This document shows positions 33,019 to 44,535 of a stretch of DNA of 64,000 nucleotides, one piece after another (positions within the stretch are counted from its first letter, which is position 1; each line of letters starts with the position of its first letter). The notes under the pieces are model-generated. The model was not told the origin of the DNA and made no database searches. It saw only the letters and a list, made by a program, of their open reading frames with translations. Position numbers and translations under genes: made by a program. The stretch comes from Cephalotus follicularis (Eukaryota > Streptophyta > Magnoliopsida > Oxalidales > Cephalotaceae), in contig BDDD01000179.1 in NCBI GenBank assembly GCA_001972305.1, positions 124,001 to 188,000 on the forward strand, given 5' to 3'.

Positions 33019-33270
33019 CTGACAATACAATACATGATTTATAGCAAATATTGTTATCAACTCTGGCCTTGAATGACATGCAGCTTCTAAGCCAGTTATA
33101 CTTGACCAAAAAAATTAAAATTAAAAGACAAATATAGTGCATAAATAACAACCAATGATTGTGTTCTATGACATGTAACTTCATCTACTTCTAAACAACA
33201 AAACTCGAAAAGGGAAAAAAGATGGAAAACGTACTAAGCATAAATGTTTTGTGTACATACATTTGTATTG

Positions 33271-33395
33271 TGTTAGATTGTATAGTGTAATGATAGTATA
33301 CTTAGGGGTATATTTGTAATTGTATAGTTTATACCTATATATACAAATGGACCATTTGAAGACAAGCCAGACACATTCAATATTTGGTTTCAACA
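33271..33395 (+). repeat. 5' LTR of copia D
   Basis: It is 125 bp with TG and CA ends and a TATA-like CTATATATAC at about 33333. The candidate 5-bp flank is TATTG (33266-33270); its partner is not in the window. Confidence 0.6.
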
Positions 33396-34017
33396 TGTTA
33401 TCATAGCCTAATCTTCTGGTATTGGATTTTTGAGCTAAGAAACCCATACCCTGTCCTGTTAACGTTCACCGGAGGTTGCCGAAGCATTTCCAACGAACAA
33501 AAGCACATTGATGTAAATTGACTAGAGAGATAATGGTGGTCAACCTCTGTACAAACAACCCTTACCGGAAGTATCTCCGGTTAACGCTAAACCTTCGCCT
33601 GAAGCTGCGTCGTCATCGGAACTCCGACACGCTGCCAACCCGAGAGACGAATCTATCTAGGGTTCTTCAGATCCAACGATTTCCCAGCGTTTTCAGGCCA
33701 CACGCGTCTCACCGTTGACATCACTCTCAAATGATCTGCCTACCCTCATAAGGGTGCCTCCATATCTACCCCACCTGCCACTGTTGGAAAACCGTCACTT
33801 TCCCTAGTAGTTTCTGGCTGTTTTTCAAAGCTATTTACTGTGTTTTGAGTTTCTGAGTTCACTAGACTTGTTTTTTATGTTGTTGATTTCAACTTGTTTC
33901 TGTAGTTCTGGTTTGAAAACTTGATTAACATTGTTCGAGTGGGATTTCAGTTGGTTTGTGTGGATTCTTGTGGATTGAGGATAATAATAGCGAGATATCA
34001 TCCTTGTGACTGAGATA

Positions 34018-34124
34018 TGACGGTAAGTCAGAATAATGGCATCTCTACAGGTTCAGTTAGGGTTCCGGATAGTGAACGATGTATTCACCATAATCCATCC
34101 ACTTCAATAAGCCCTATTAAGTTC
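34018..34124 (+). pseudogene. copia D gag N-terminus
   Basis: An ATG at about 34018 opens a frame that reaches the copia gag opening motif: a Phe before the insertion of B, continued after B as NEKNYLIWSK (44480-44509). This motif is where most copia gags start their conserved domain. Only about 50 residues are left before G interrupts it. It is broken by two insertions. Confidence 0.6.
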
Positions 34125-34307
34125 TGTGGAAAAAATCCTGTTATAATCCTATCATAAATTCTGATAATCTGGGATTTGTTTGTATAGTTGTATAGGAGAT
34201 TATGGCTGTAAATTAGTTTCTTCCTTTTTTTTGATGTTAAATCAGCTGTATATATATGTATGTATTCCACCAGAAATTGATAAGTGAGAAAGAAAGAAAA
34301 TCTTTCA
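34125..34307 (+). repeat. 5' LTR of copia B
   Basis: It starts TGTGGAAAAAATCC and ends AAAATCTTTCA. A TATA stretch (TATATATATG) is at about 34251. The 3' copy has a roughly 10-base insertion and a mutated start (TATGG instead of TGTGG). Confidence 0.85.
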
Positions 34308-34521
34308 AGGTATCAAAGCTTACACAGAAAGCTTGATCTCTGCAAACCCTAATCGCCGCTGATCTTCTCTCCAGCAAACCTCCAGCACCTATTTTCTCTC
34401 CGGTGAACCTTCAGAGCCTCCGTCAGAGTCGATCGCATCCCGTCAGCACCGATTACATCCGTCAGTATAGCAACAGTACATATCGCATTGTGATCTGTAC
34501 CAGGACTAGCGCCGTCATCTT

Positions 34522-35160
34522 TTGCGCTCTCGATCTCCTTTCGTCCAGGAAGAGTATAGTACTGTCAACGATACTAAGTCTGCATCATATCCACCAGTCA
34601 ACAAGAAAATGCGTGGAAGGAAGGGCCAGTCATCATCCGTAACATCTGAAACCTCTCAAACACCAGTGGTCTCGCAGTCCTTTGGAGAGCAGAAAAATTC
34701 TCAGAAGAATGGATGCCGTTGGTGCAATCATTGCAACAAAGTAGGTCATACTCGTGACACTTGTTGGGACATTCATAGGAAGCCAGCCAACTGGAAGCCG
34801 AGAGGGTTGAATAGACGCAAAGGGTTTCAAGTCTCGGCAGAAGAAAAAGAAGGTACCCGAGCCCAAAATGAATCAAATGGTGCCTTCCTGAGTAAGGCAC
34901 AATTTGAACAGTTTCAAAGGGTCTTGAGTCAGACTGCAAGCAACATCCCAAGTACAACCATTAACAACTCTGCCCAAGGTACTGCTTTTTATGTTGACAG
35001 TAATGATCGTTGGATGCTTGATTCTGGAGCATCTAACCATATGACAGGTAATCCATCAGTATTTTACTCTTATACCCCATACTAGAAGAATACTCGAGTT
35101 AAAATAGCATATGGCACATTCTTACATATTGCGGGCAAAGGTTCCGTTCAACTTTCTGAA
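34522..35160 (+). pseudogene. copia B gag end and protease
   Basis: The 187-residue frame (34522-35085) contains a complete zinc knuckle CNHCNKVGHTRDTC (CX2CX4HX4C) and the protease active site LDSGASNHMTG. It stops at TAG 35083-35085, probably a decayed codon in the protease. The capsid domain that should precede the knuckle is absent: the primer site and leader run almost directly into the knuckle region, an internal deletion. Protease continues in the next frame. Confidence 0.75.
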
Positions 35161-35666
35161 ATGGTTACACTGCATTCTGTTTTACATGTTCCTAAATTAG
35201 CATGCAACCTCATTTCAATTAGCAAGATGACTCTTGAACTTAACTGCTTTGCTAAATTTTTGGATGGTTATTGTGAAATTCGGGAACTGGAATCGGGGAG
35301 GATGATTGGTAGTGCTAGAGAGGAAGGAGGACTCTACTACTTTGAGGATGCCGAATGTGTGAAGAAACAAGCCGCTGTTGTCGAGAGTGAATCCCTCTTT
35401 GTTTCCAATAAAAGTGATGATGTTATAATGTGGCATCGTATGTTAGGCCACCGCAACTTTCATTATCACCAACGTTTGTTCCCAAAATTGTTTATGAAAA
35501 AAGATCCCAGTTTATTTGTTTGTGAAGTTTGTCAACTAGCGAAGCATACTTGTGCATCCTATCCAATAAAACCATATAGAGAGTCACATCCTTTCTCCCT
35601 AATCCATATTGATATATGGGGCCCCTCCCGTGTAAAGAACATCTCAGGTACTAGGTGGTTCATAAC
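35089..35666 (+). pseudogene. copia B protease end, pre-integrase domain and integrase start
   Basis: The frame at 35161-35666 reads the end of protease (VLHVPKLACNLISISK), the pre-integrase HHCC domain (WHRMLGHRN, then CEVCQLAKH) and the first integrase Asp (HIDIWGPS). It is interrupted at 35666 by element C. It resumes at 41605 with the expected FIDDHNRV segment, in frame across the insertion. Confidence 0.8.
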
Positions 35667-35804
35667 TGTTAGTTAGAAATCAGAGATAAAAATGTCAGAC
35701 AAAAAACCCTGTCTACATTGCACTAACCACATCATATTTATAGTAAAGTATAACTTGATATAAAGACTAATTTACCCTTAACCCTATTTTATCCCTGTCT
35801 AACA
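35667..35804 (-). repeat. 3' LTR of copia C
   Basis: It has inverted ends TGTTAG and CTAACA and is adjacent to the purine tract. The sequence is compact and has no palindrome cluster. Confidence 0.9.
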
Positions 35805-35811
35805 CTCCCCC

Positions 35812-36555
35812 TCAAGCTGGAGCATACATATCATACATGCCCAGCTTGTTACAAATAGTTTTAATCCTCACACTGCCTAAGGACTTTGTAATCACATCTA
35901 CAAGTTGTTCAGTTGTTCTCACAAAGTTGGTCGAAATGAGCTTTTGCTGAAGCTTCTCACAAATAAACTGACAATCTATCTCAATATGCTTAGTGCGTTC
36001 ATGAAATACAGGATTTGAGGCAATATGAATAGCAGTTTGTTTATCACACCACAACTGCATAGGAGACGGGTCACCAAACCCAAGTTCACTGAATAATTGT
36101 CGTATCCACATCAATTCACAGGTTACATCAGTCATACCTCTGTACTCTGACTCGGCACTAGAACGTGCAACTGCACTTTGTTTCTTGCTTTTCCGTGAAA
36201 CAAGGTTGCCTCCAACGTAAACACAATAGCCAGTAGTAGACCTTCTGTCAGAAGGAGACCATGCCCAATCAACATCCGAAAAACCTTCGACCCGATGATG
36301 ACCATGATCACAATATAACAACCCACGTCATTGACTACCCTTAAAATACCTCAAAATACGAATAACAGCAACCCAATGAGAAGACCGAGGAGAGGATAAA
36401 AATTGACTAACCACACTTACAGGAAAAGTAATATATGGGCGAATAACAGTTAAATAATTAAGTTTACCCACCAACCTCCGATATTTCTCAGGATCCTCTA
36501 ACACATCTCCATCATCTACCATAAGCTTTTGGTTAAGATCCATTGGAGTATCCAA
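35812..36555 (-). pseudogene. copia C RNase H
   Basis: Two frames (36555-36328 and 36321-35812) encode the C-terminal RT connection and RNase H. Visible are RPYITFPVSVVSQF, the motif SDVDWAWSPSDRRSTTGYCV (usually DADWA) with its catalytic Asp, ARSSAESEYRGM with the catalytic Glu, LWCDKQTAIHIASNP with Asp, and the last part ending LGMYDMYAPA. A shift or stop near 36322-36327 splits it. RNase H removes the RNA template strand. Confidence 0.8.
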
Positions 36556-37534
36556 GAGGTTTGGAACCTAACATCCCAGTTTCATCCAACAGATCAACTA
36601 CATATTTACGTTGAGACATTAAAATACCTTTGCTTGGCGATTGTGCTACTTCAATACCCAAAAAATACTTGAGTCGCCCCAAGTCTTTAGTTTGAAATAT
36701 CTGTTGTAGATAAACTTTCAGCAACCGAATACCCTCATGATCATCTCCTGTGATCAAAATGTCATCAACATTCAGACTCAACAAAATCCTCCCAGTGTTA
36801 GAGTGACGATAGAACACTGAATGATCACCACTACAAAAGACCATTCCAAATTCAATTACACATCAGTAAAGCGACCAAACCACGCCCGAGGTGACTGTTT
36901 TAACCCATACAATGACTTCTTAAGCTTACATACCATCCCAGACTCCCCCTGAGCAACAAAACCCAGTGGTTACTCCATATCTACCTCTTCTTGTAAATCA
37001 CCATGTAAAAAGACATTTTTAACATCTAGTTGATACAAGAGCCAATTGTGAGAAGCTGCAAGAGAGACCAGAAGTCTAACAAACACAATTTTAGCTACAA
37101 GCGAAAAAGTATCAGAATAATCAACGCTATATGTCTAGGTATGTCCCTTGGCCACTAACCTAGCCTTTAAACGAGCAAGAGAACCATCCGAATTGACCTT
37201 AACCGCATACACCCAACGACAACCAATAGTAGTCTTACCATCAGGTAAAGGAACCAATTCCTAAGTTTGATCTGTACCAGAGCCACCATTTCTTCTTCCA
37301 TAGCTTTCTTCCACCTAGAATGAGATAATGCCACGAAAATAGATTTGGGAATAGGGTAGGAATCAATAGTGGAAAGAAAAGAACAAAAAGTAGGCAAACA
37401 TTTGTATAAGAAACAAAAGATGAAATAGGATGTATAGTACAACTGCATTTACCTTTTCTGAGAGAAATAGGAAGGTCAGGGGGATCCACAGAGGAGGAAG
37501 AGTCTGGCAAAGTAGTAGAGTCGGTGTTCAGCAA
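36533..37534 (-). pseudogene. copia C reverse transcriptase
   Basis: Pieces at 37534-37241 and 36844-36533 and the sequence between them encode RT. The palm motif reads NVDDILITGDDHEG, with Asn instead of Tyr before VDD. The region at 36860-37220 is readable in several frames ([25 protein letters not shown]) with stops and shifts. The N-terminal entry at ISLRKGKCSCT is also shifted. Not functional as it stands. Confidence 0.75.
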
Positions 37535-38690
37535 TAGTAAGTGGACGAGTACGACGAGTATATACCTGGCGAATCTCTGGAACCGGATGGGATGATGGAG
37601 TTGTAGTTGAGTTGGTAACAGAACGTTGAATAACGTAGACTAGAAAATCATCAACTACTTTCGACTCATCTGACGTCCCAAACTGATAAGGAGTGTACTC
37701 AAAGAAAGACACATCAGCAGATACAACATAACGATTAAGCTCAAAGGAGTAACATCGATACCCTTTTTTAGCACAGAAATACCCAAGAAAGATACACTTG
37801 AGGGCCTTAGGATCTAATTTCGATACACTTAAACGATGATCTTGAACATAACAAACACATCCAAAAACACGTGGAGGCAAAGGGAATAGACAATGAGAAG
37901 GAAAAATGCGAGAATAAGGAATACTCCCACCAAGAACAGACGAGGGCATACGATTAATAAAATGACAAGCGGTTAAGGCTTCATCAGCCCAAAACATTTT
38001 TGGAACCTTCATATGAAACAATAAGGTTCGAGTAACTTCCAACAAGTGCCGATTTTTCCTCTCGGCAACTCCATTTTGTTGTGGAGTATACATGCAAGAA
38101 GACTGATGAATCATACCATGTTTTATCATAAAATCAGAATATGAAGCCGAAAAGTACTTCTTAGCATTATCACTACGCAAAATACAAATAAAAAAACCAA
38201 ACTGAGTTTGAATTTCAGCTACAAAAGCACAAAATATAGAGAATAAATCATAACGATTTTTCAATAAATAAATCCAAGTCACTCAAGAGTGATCATCCAC
38301 AAAAGTAACAAAATATTTAAATCCTTGGTTTGACAATACAGGGCTAGGTCCCCAAATATCGGAATGAACAATATGAAATGGGTGCGCAGACCGCTTATTG
38401 ACTCTATGAGAGTAAGACACACGATGATGTTTCCCAAACTGACACGACTCACATTCTAAATTAGATAAAGAACTCAAACTAGGAACCAGTTTCTTCAGAC
38501 TTTGTAGAGATGGATGACCCAATTGACTCAAACTAGGAACCAGTTTCTTCAGGCTTTGTAGAGATGGATGACCCAATTGACAATGAATCTGAATTGGTGA
38601 TAACACACTGGAACATGCAAGAGATGCTGGAATAGATGAAGATGCATCAAGGATATAAAGGCCACCTGACTCCCACCTTTTACCAATCAT
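37476..38690 (-). pseudogene. copia C integrase with an in-frame 18-residue duplication
   Basis: Frames 38690-38283 and 38282-37476 are separated by a single TGA at 38283-38285. The first holds the pre-integrase HHCC domain, in which an 18-residue segment around QLGHPSLQSLKKL is repeated in tandem (38473-38526 and 38527-38580), and then HSDIWGPS with the first Asp. The second has LRSDNAKKY (Asp), QQNGVAERKNRHL (Glu) and the C-terminal VFGCVCYVQDH and KCIFLGYFCAKKGY motifs. Confidence 0.8.
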
Positions 38691-38708
38691 CTTCCCCGTT
38701 ATAAGATT

Positions 38709-39339
38709 CTAAAAAACACAAAAACCAGGGTAGAAAAAGACACAACAATTAAGTGCTCTCGTAAGTTTACTTATTGACAATAGATTGAATGGTAAATTTG
38801 GAATAAAAAGGACATCAGTCAAAGGTAGAGAAGAGTTAGAACAAGCAGTGTCAGTGCCCTTTACTAGAACAATGGATCCGTCGGCCAAGGTTACCTTTGA
38901 TGTAGGTGACAAAGTATCAAAAGAAGAAAGTATACTTGAATTACCAGTCATATGATCGGTTGAACCCGAGTCAATGAACCAAGTTTGAGGAGCAAAGAAG
39001 AGGCATGCAGTGGCATTATCTGTTTGAAGAAAAGTAGTTATAGAAGAATATGGTGGCTGCAGAGATATATCGGACTGCATATAAAGGATATATTCCTCAT
39101 CAGACATAATAACTGTTTTCACTGTTGAAGCTTTAGATGCCTCTGGTGCAGGAACTGGATTAACAATTGCATTAGCAAACCGTGGTTGAGATGATGGTTT
39201 GCCTTGAAGCTTCCTACAATAACACTAAAGATGACCCAATTCACCACAATAATAACATTGTCAAATAGAACCAGAAGTCTCTCCCCCTTAACTCTGTCCT
39301 CTACCAGATCCACTGCCACCAAAATTATGATACAAAGTC
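38709..39339 (-). pseudogene. copia C gag zinc knuckle and protease
   Basis: The minus strand reads a gag end with knuckle residues QCYYCGELGHL near 39240 (a stop interrupts the knuckle). Next comes the protease with WFIDSGSTDHMTGNSS (active-site DSG), then LTDVLFIPNLPFNLLSISKL, ending at a TAG at 38709-38711. The knuckle part is cut off on its upstream side by the insertion at 39340. Confidence 0.75.
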
Positions 39340-40165
39340 TTTTTTAATCACTTTGCATGGAGGAGTGTTTCAAGACTTGAAATCTTGTTCCAAGGTGCAT
39401 GGAGGATTGTTCCAATGAGCCTAGGAGAGTGTTTCAAGACTTTGAAGATTGATTCAAGGCATGGGAATTAGTTTCAAGACGTTGACTTCATTTATCATGG
39501 CTAGTCAAAGCCTTTGGGCTTCTTCATGAGATTTTTAAGTTTTTTCAATGTAATTTCATTTATGCTTACACATTTTGTGATGTATTAAAGTAAGAAATCA
39601 GCTTGTTTGGTTTGACTACGGTAGGGCCGAAATTATCACATTGAAATAGAAGACTTTTGGTTGTTTAGAAGGTTCCATCCATTAGGCCTATATAAACACC
39701 TTTGTAAACCTTTGAAATGGTTAGATTCCTTTTGAATAAAAGTTGAATTGAGTGTTTACTCATTTTATTGTGTTCTTTACTGTTTTATCCAAGAATTGAT
39801 CAAACTTGGTGGTGGTGATACCTTATTCAAGATGGTGGTGCATCCTTTATACTTGGATAGGTATTTGATCTTCTAATCTTATTCTATCTTCTACATTTCT
39901 TAATAGAACTTAAAGTACCTTCTCTTCTTCTACATTTCTTCACTAAAACCAAAAAAATAAACCTAAAAGAACCTCCAAACCCGTGGCCTATCTCCACTCA
40001 CCTCACTAAGTACAAATCAGTCCCTATTTCCCTAAACATTACCCAATCCGAAGCTATAGTCCTTCAAATCAGTCCATAAAACACCTCTTGTACCTTTAAT
40101 CCGAACCATCTCCCTTGCCTTAAGGACAAGTTCCAAGCCTCCATCCAATAGCTCACTTGTAGGCC
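39340..40165 (+). mobile_element. non-coding insertion of about 0.8 kb in copia C gag
   Basis: The gag of element C is continuous on both sides but interrupted here by sequence without coding potential. It contains a good plus-strand TATA box (CCTATATAAACACC, 39689-39696) followed by AATAAAAG, and looks like an LTR or a small non-autonomous retroelement. Borders are approximate, because no clear TG/CA ends or target duplication were found. The family was not recognised. Confidence 0.45.
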
Positions 40166-40930
40166 CATACACTCACCCGCATCAAATTACCACCTCGAGG
40201 TGAACAACTCCAACCACCTCTGCCACCCCCACAAGTACTCTGAGTTGCAAGAGCAGATTTATCGCCCAAATTACCATGAACATGGAAATCCTGAGTCGTC
40301 TCACAAGACACCCGTAGAACGTGAGAAAAGGTGTCAGCAAGAGAAGCTACCTCCAAGTATCTAAGACCGAATAGACTCATACTCTGGTCCTAAACCCCCT
40401 AAGAAACTCATAACTGCCAATTGCTCCCTCTGATCCTGCATTTGCTTTACATCTACAGTGATAGGTAAGAGGGAATTTAATTCCTCATACAATCTCTTAA
40501 AATAAGCAAAATACTGAGTCAGAGAACGTTCATGTCGTGCCACACGATAAAATTGTTGAGACAAGTCATAAATACGAGATAAATTGTTTTGACCAGAATA
40601 CAAAACACACAAATAACTCCACAAGTCCTTGACAATATCAATGTGAGTCACAAGGTTAACAATCTTATTATCCATAGAATTCAACAGTTGTTCAAGTATA
40701 CGAGCATCCTCCCGAAGCCATGTCTTTGCTTCAGGTGCGTTTTTTGGTGGAGTTGCAGTCAGATGACCCTCTTTCTCTTGTCCAGTAAGAACCAAAATCA
40801 CAATTTTTCGTCATTGTTGATAGTTATTACTCCCTTCCAATTTCTTATCAGTGATACGACTAGACGAAGAGGATACAACCTCTGTAATAACACTTTTAGA
40901 CTCCATTTACAAAGAAATTGCAAACCCAAC
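40153..40930 (-). pseudogene. copia C gag, capsid part
   Basis: The frame 40801-40361 contains the copia gag domain, with WLREDARILEQLLNSMDN and SFLGGLGPEYESIRS. It continues as 40380-40153 towards a Gly-rich segment (GGGRGGWSCSPRGG). The upstream start is in sequence around 40800-40930 with a stop near 40800. The downstream part is cut off by the 0.8-kb insertion. The segment 40931-41445 is leader sequence without coding support. Confidence 0.7.
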
Positions 40931-41461
40931 TCCAAATTACTATACTCACAGCCACTAGACCAACCAAAAAAATAGTACCAACTCACCAGTAGCACATACA
41001 TCCACCAACTCAGCAACACAGTGCATAGTTGTGACAAAGAATGGCTTCATAGCACATCAACATCCCACAAGATAAACAGTGGCAGAAATCGGCATAATCG
41101 GAAACCAGACAGAAAACCCATTGAACGTGAGGAAATCGGCGCGATCGGAAGATTTTCTTGCCAAAGATGTCGACGCCGGAGTCGAGATCGCCGCGAGATC
41201 TGACCATGTCGCGTGAAATCTGCCGAGATCGAGCAATGTCATGCGAAATCTGGCGAGATCGGCGCGAGATTGGGCGATGTCGCACGAGATCTGGCGAGAT
41301 CGCGCTGGAGGTGCGACGCTGACAGGCGGCGCTTGGACGTGCAGTAAGAAACCGGCCAGTAAAGTGGACGAGAGGACCAGCGGCACTAGGGATACGGCAC
41401 TGCGACACTGGTTTCGTGTTCTCTTTTTTTTTTTCTTTTTTTTACCGATGCTCTGATACCA

Positions 41462-41599
41462 TGTTAGTTAGAAATCAGAGATAAAAGTGTCAGACAAAAA
41501 ACCCTGTCTACACTGCACTAATCACATTATATATATAGTGAAGTACAACTTGATATAAAGACTAATTTATCCTTAACCCTATTTTATCCCTATCTAACA
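41462..41599 (-). repeat. 5' LTR of copia C
   Basis: It is the same length as its partner, about 6.5 percent divergent by hand count, and abuts the primer-binding site at its inner edge. Confidence 0.9.
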
Positions 41600-41604
41600 A
41601 TAAC

Positions 41605-42730
41605 ATTCATTGATGACCACAATAGGGTTTGTTGGGTCTACCTTCTTAAAGAAAAATAAGAGGCTGCAAAAATCTTTCAAATATTTCATGCTTTGGTTCT
41701 AAACCAGTTTCATACCTCAATCAAAGCCCTCCGAACCGACAACGGGAAAGAATTTTTTCACTCAATTCTAAGTGATTATCTGACAAACAATGGAATAATT
41801 TCATCAAAGTTCTTGTCCAGACACACCTCAACAAAATGGTATAGCAAAAAGAAAAAACCGTCATCTTCTTGAGGTTGCTAGAGCTCTCTTGTATACCATG
41901 AATGTTCCCAAATATCTGTGGGGTGAAGCTGTTTTAACAGCCTCATACTTGATAAACCGGATGCCTTCTAGAGTCTTCAAATTCAATACTCCAATGTCCA
42001 ACCTTTTACAAATATATCCTATTTTTCAATACATGACATCCCTTCCACCTAAATTATTTGATTGTACAATTTTTGTCCATGTCCAGACACATCATCGTTC
42101 AAAACTCTATCCTAAATCACACAAGTGTGTCTTCGTTGGGTACTCTCCTACTCAACGTGAATATAAGTGCTACTCTCCATCCCTACGTCGTGTCTTTGTG
42201 TCCTTAGATGTCACATTTTTCGAGTCCCAGCCGTTCTTCACCCAAACTTTTCTTCAAGGGGATAACTTAAGTGCAGATAAGTCTTGGGAGTCTTGGGATA
42301 AACCTGAAAAAGATTCAACTACACTTTTACCTTCACCTCTAACCACTACCAGCCCTATGATACCACAAGTTGAAAAACCAGAAAATGTGCAAATAGGAGA
42401 AGGTAACACTCGACAACCTCAAATTCTGACGTACTCACGTAGAAGGCATCCTCAAAGTGGTGATAATCTCAATACTCTACAAGGCCGAAAGTCTGATCCG
42501 GTTCCTAGTTCAAGATTAGAGCTTCTCTGTATAGATACTTTAGATCCTGCACAACATATCACTGAGCCAGTATATGAGAACATGGATCTACCGATTGCCC
42601 TTAGGAAAGGGACCAAGTCATGTACACAGCACCCTATATCTCAGTATGTTTCGTATGAAAAATTATCACCTAAATTTCATGCCATCACTATTGTATTGAC
42701 CAATATAAATGTACCAAAAAATATTTAAGA
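41605..42730 (+). pseudogene. copia B integrase, C-terminal part and linker
   Basis: After element C the integrase continues with FIDDHNRVCWVYLLKE, the second Asp in LRTDNGKEFF and a frameshift near 41815, where the catalytic Glu segment falls out of frame. The frame 41889-42728 gives the C-terminal part (PKYLWGEAVLTASYLINRMPS, KCVFVGYSPTQREYKCYSP, DVTFFESQPF) and the linker to RT, ending at TAA 42726-42728. Confidence 0.8.
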
Positions 42731-43500
42731 AGCTCTCAATGATCCCAAGTGGAAGATAGCAGTCTTAGAAGAGATGAGTGCCTTAGAAAGGAATGGTACA
42801 TGGGAGATTATGAAGTTACCAAAAGACAAAAAAAAAAGTGGGATGGAAGTGGGTCTTCACCATAAAGTTTAATGCAGATGGTAGTGTCAACAGATATAAG
42901 GCAAGACTTGTTGCCAAGGGTACTCAGACATACGGCATAGATTATCAGGAGACATTTGCTCCAGTAGCCAAACTCAATACTATAAGAGTGCTTCTCTCAC
43001 TGGCCTCTAACCTGGATTGGCCTTTGCAACAATTGGATGTGAAAATTACGTTCTTAAATGGCAACTTGCATGAAGAAGTGTACATGGATCCTCCTCCAGG
43101 GTTTGTTAGAAAAGGTAACATGGTGTGCAAATTGAAGAAGTCTCTCCCACTACAAGTTCTATCCATATATGTTCTGATCGCCAGGGCTTAAACAATACCC
43201 TAGAGAATGGTTTGAAAAATTTACTCAGGCAGTCAAGAAAAAGGGTTTTCTACAAGCTCAATCCGACCACACACTTTTTTATAAATGCTGCGTAGACGCT
43301 AAAATTGCTATTCTTATAGTATATATGGATGACATAATAATTACAGGGGATGATCATGGTGAGTTAGATTCCTTGAAGAAGTATCTTGTTGGAAAATTTG
43401 AATTAAAAGATCTTGGAGTTCTAAGGTATTTTCTTGGTATGGAGGTGGCCAGAAGCAAGTCTGGGATTATTATTTCTCAGAGAAAATATATTATTGATCT
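42731..43500 (+). pseudogene. copia B reverse transcriptase
   Basis: RT starts with EALNDPKWK, has a shift in an A-rich run at about 42829-42837 and continues in 42838-43191 ([33 protein letters not shown]). A filler of about 37 bases at 43147-43183 interrupts the conserved KKSLYGLKQ segment. The active site YMDD is at about 43322-43333, and the last part is in 43325-43609 (GDDHGELDSLKKYL, LRYFLGMEVARS). Confidence 0.8.
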
Positions 43501-44276
43501 CCTGCAAGAAGCGGGGATGCTGGGATGGAAACCAGTCGAGACACCCGTGAAGCATAATCTCAAACTTAGTATTGAAGGTAGAAAAGAGGTGGATAGGGAA
43601 CAGTACTAGAGATTGGTGGGAAAATTGATCTACTTATCTCACACACGGCCAGATATTTCATTTGCTGTAAGTATGATAAGTCAGTTTATGCACTCACCAA
43701 AGGAGGAACACCTTGATGATGTCTACAGAGTCTTGAGATATCTAAAAGGCACACCAGGTAAAGGATTGTTCTTCAAGAACAAAGAACAGAGAATGGTGGA
43801 GATCTATACTGATGCTGACTGGGCTGGATCATCAGTAGATAGAAGGTCAATGTCAGGTTATTGTACCTATGTGTAGGGTAATATTGTGACTTGGAGAAGC
43901 AAGAAACAACCGGTAGTTGCAAGAAGTAGGGCAGAAGCATAATTTCGAGCATTAGCTCGTGGTATTTGTGAAGGCGTTTGGCTGAGAAGACTGCTTAGTT
44001 AATTGAGTATTCCTTATAACTCTCCAATGAGGTTGTATTGTGATAACAAAGCTGCATTTAGTATTGCACAGAATCCCGTTCATCATGATCGTACAAAACA
44101 TGTTGAAGTTGATCATCATTTTATCAAGGAGAAGATAGAGGATGAAAGTGTGTGCCTGACCTACATACCTACTAGAGAATAGACAGCAGACATTCTCACC
44201 AAAAGTCTACACAAATCACTTTTTGGAAATCTAGTGAGCAAGCTGGGAATGATTAATATATACATCCCGGCTTAAG
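43501..44276 (+). pseudogene. copia B RNase H
   Basis: Frames 43325-43609 (end), 43613-43876 and on to 44274 give the RT tail (LIYLSHTRPDISFAVSMISQF) and RNase H. The latter shows YTDADWAGSSVDRRSMSGYC, KKQPVVARSRAEA, LYCDNKAAFSIAQNP and the end LGMINIYIPA. Stops at 43607, 43874, 43940, 44000 and 44180 are mostly TAG or TAA. Confidence 0.8.
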
Positions 44277-44282
44277 GGAGAG

Positions 44283-44474
44283 TATGGAAAAAATTCTGTT
44301 ATAATCCTATCATAAATTCTATGTGCTGATTTTCTGGGATTTGTTTGTATAGCTGTATAGGAGATTATGGCTGTAAATTAGTTTCTTCCTTTTATTGATG
44401 TTAAATCAGCTGTATATATATGTATGTATTCCACCAGAAATTGATAAGTGAGAAAGAAGAAAGAAAATCTTTCA
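44283..44474 (+). repeat. 3' LTR of copia B
   Basis: It is the partner of 34125-34307, with the first G mutated to A, a few substitutions and small insertions. It is followed by the duplication AGTTC, and the sequence then continues gag of element D in frame. Confidence 0.85.
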
Positions 44475-44535
44475 AGTTCAATGAAAAAAACTATCTTATT
44501 TGGTCAAAGACATGTATGTTCGTAGTTCCAGCTTA

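Larger units (their letters stand above)
35667..41599 (-). mobile_element. Ty1/copia element C, nested in B
   Basis: Two 138-bp LTRs (35667-35804 and 41462-41599) differ at about nine positions by eye. The perfect duplication ATAAC flanks the element (35662-35666 and 41600-41604). The primer site is the initiator-Met type, TGGTATCAGAGC on the minus strand (41450-41461), and the purine tract lies at 35805-35820. Gag, protease, integrase, RT and RNase H follow in copia order on the minus strand. An unrelated insertion of about 0.8 kb splits gag (39340-40165). Confidence 0.9.
34125..44474 (+). mobile_element. Ty1/copia element B with nested element C
   Basis: Two LTRs (34125-34307, 183 bp; 44283-44474, 192 bp) flank the element. 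The 5-bp target duplication AGTTC is perfect (34120-34124 and 44475-44479). A primer site GGTATCAAAGC (34309-34319) and a purine tract GGCTTAAGGGAGAG (about 44269-44282) are in place. The interior carries the gag end, protease, integrase, RT and RNase H, split by element C in the integrase. Without C the element is about 4.4 kb. The N-terminal gag domain is missing. Stops and frameshifts are frequent. Confidence 0.9.
33271..44535 (+). mobile_element. Ty1/copia element D, in ALADIN intron, split by B and G
   Basis: A 125-bp LTR (33271-33395, TGTTAGATTG to TTTCAACA) is followed by a primer-site variant TGTTATCATAGC (33396-33407), a long 5' leader and the start of gag at about 34018. Gag is interrupted at 34124 by element B and resumes at 44480 in the same frame (KF, then NEKNYLIWSKTCMFVVPA). 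It is interrupted again at 44535 where the LTR of element G starts. The rest of D, including its 3' LTR, should lie right of the window. It is the outermost element of the nest. Confidence 0.65.

Noticed and set aside
34403-34642. Separate plus-strand gene upstream of the copia B knuckle
   Set aside because: It overlaps the copia B leader and is out of frame with the recognised gag; no motif.
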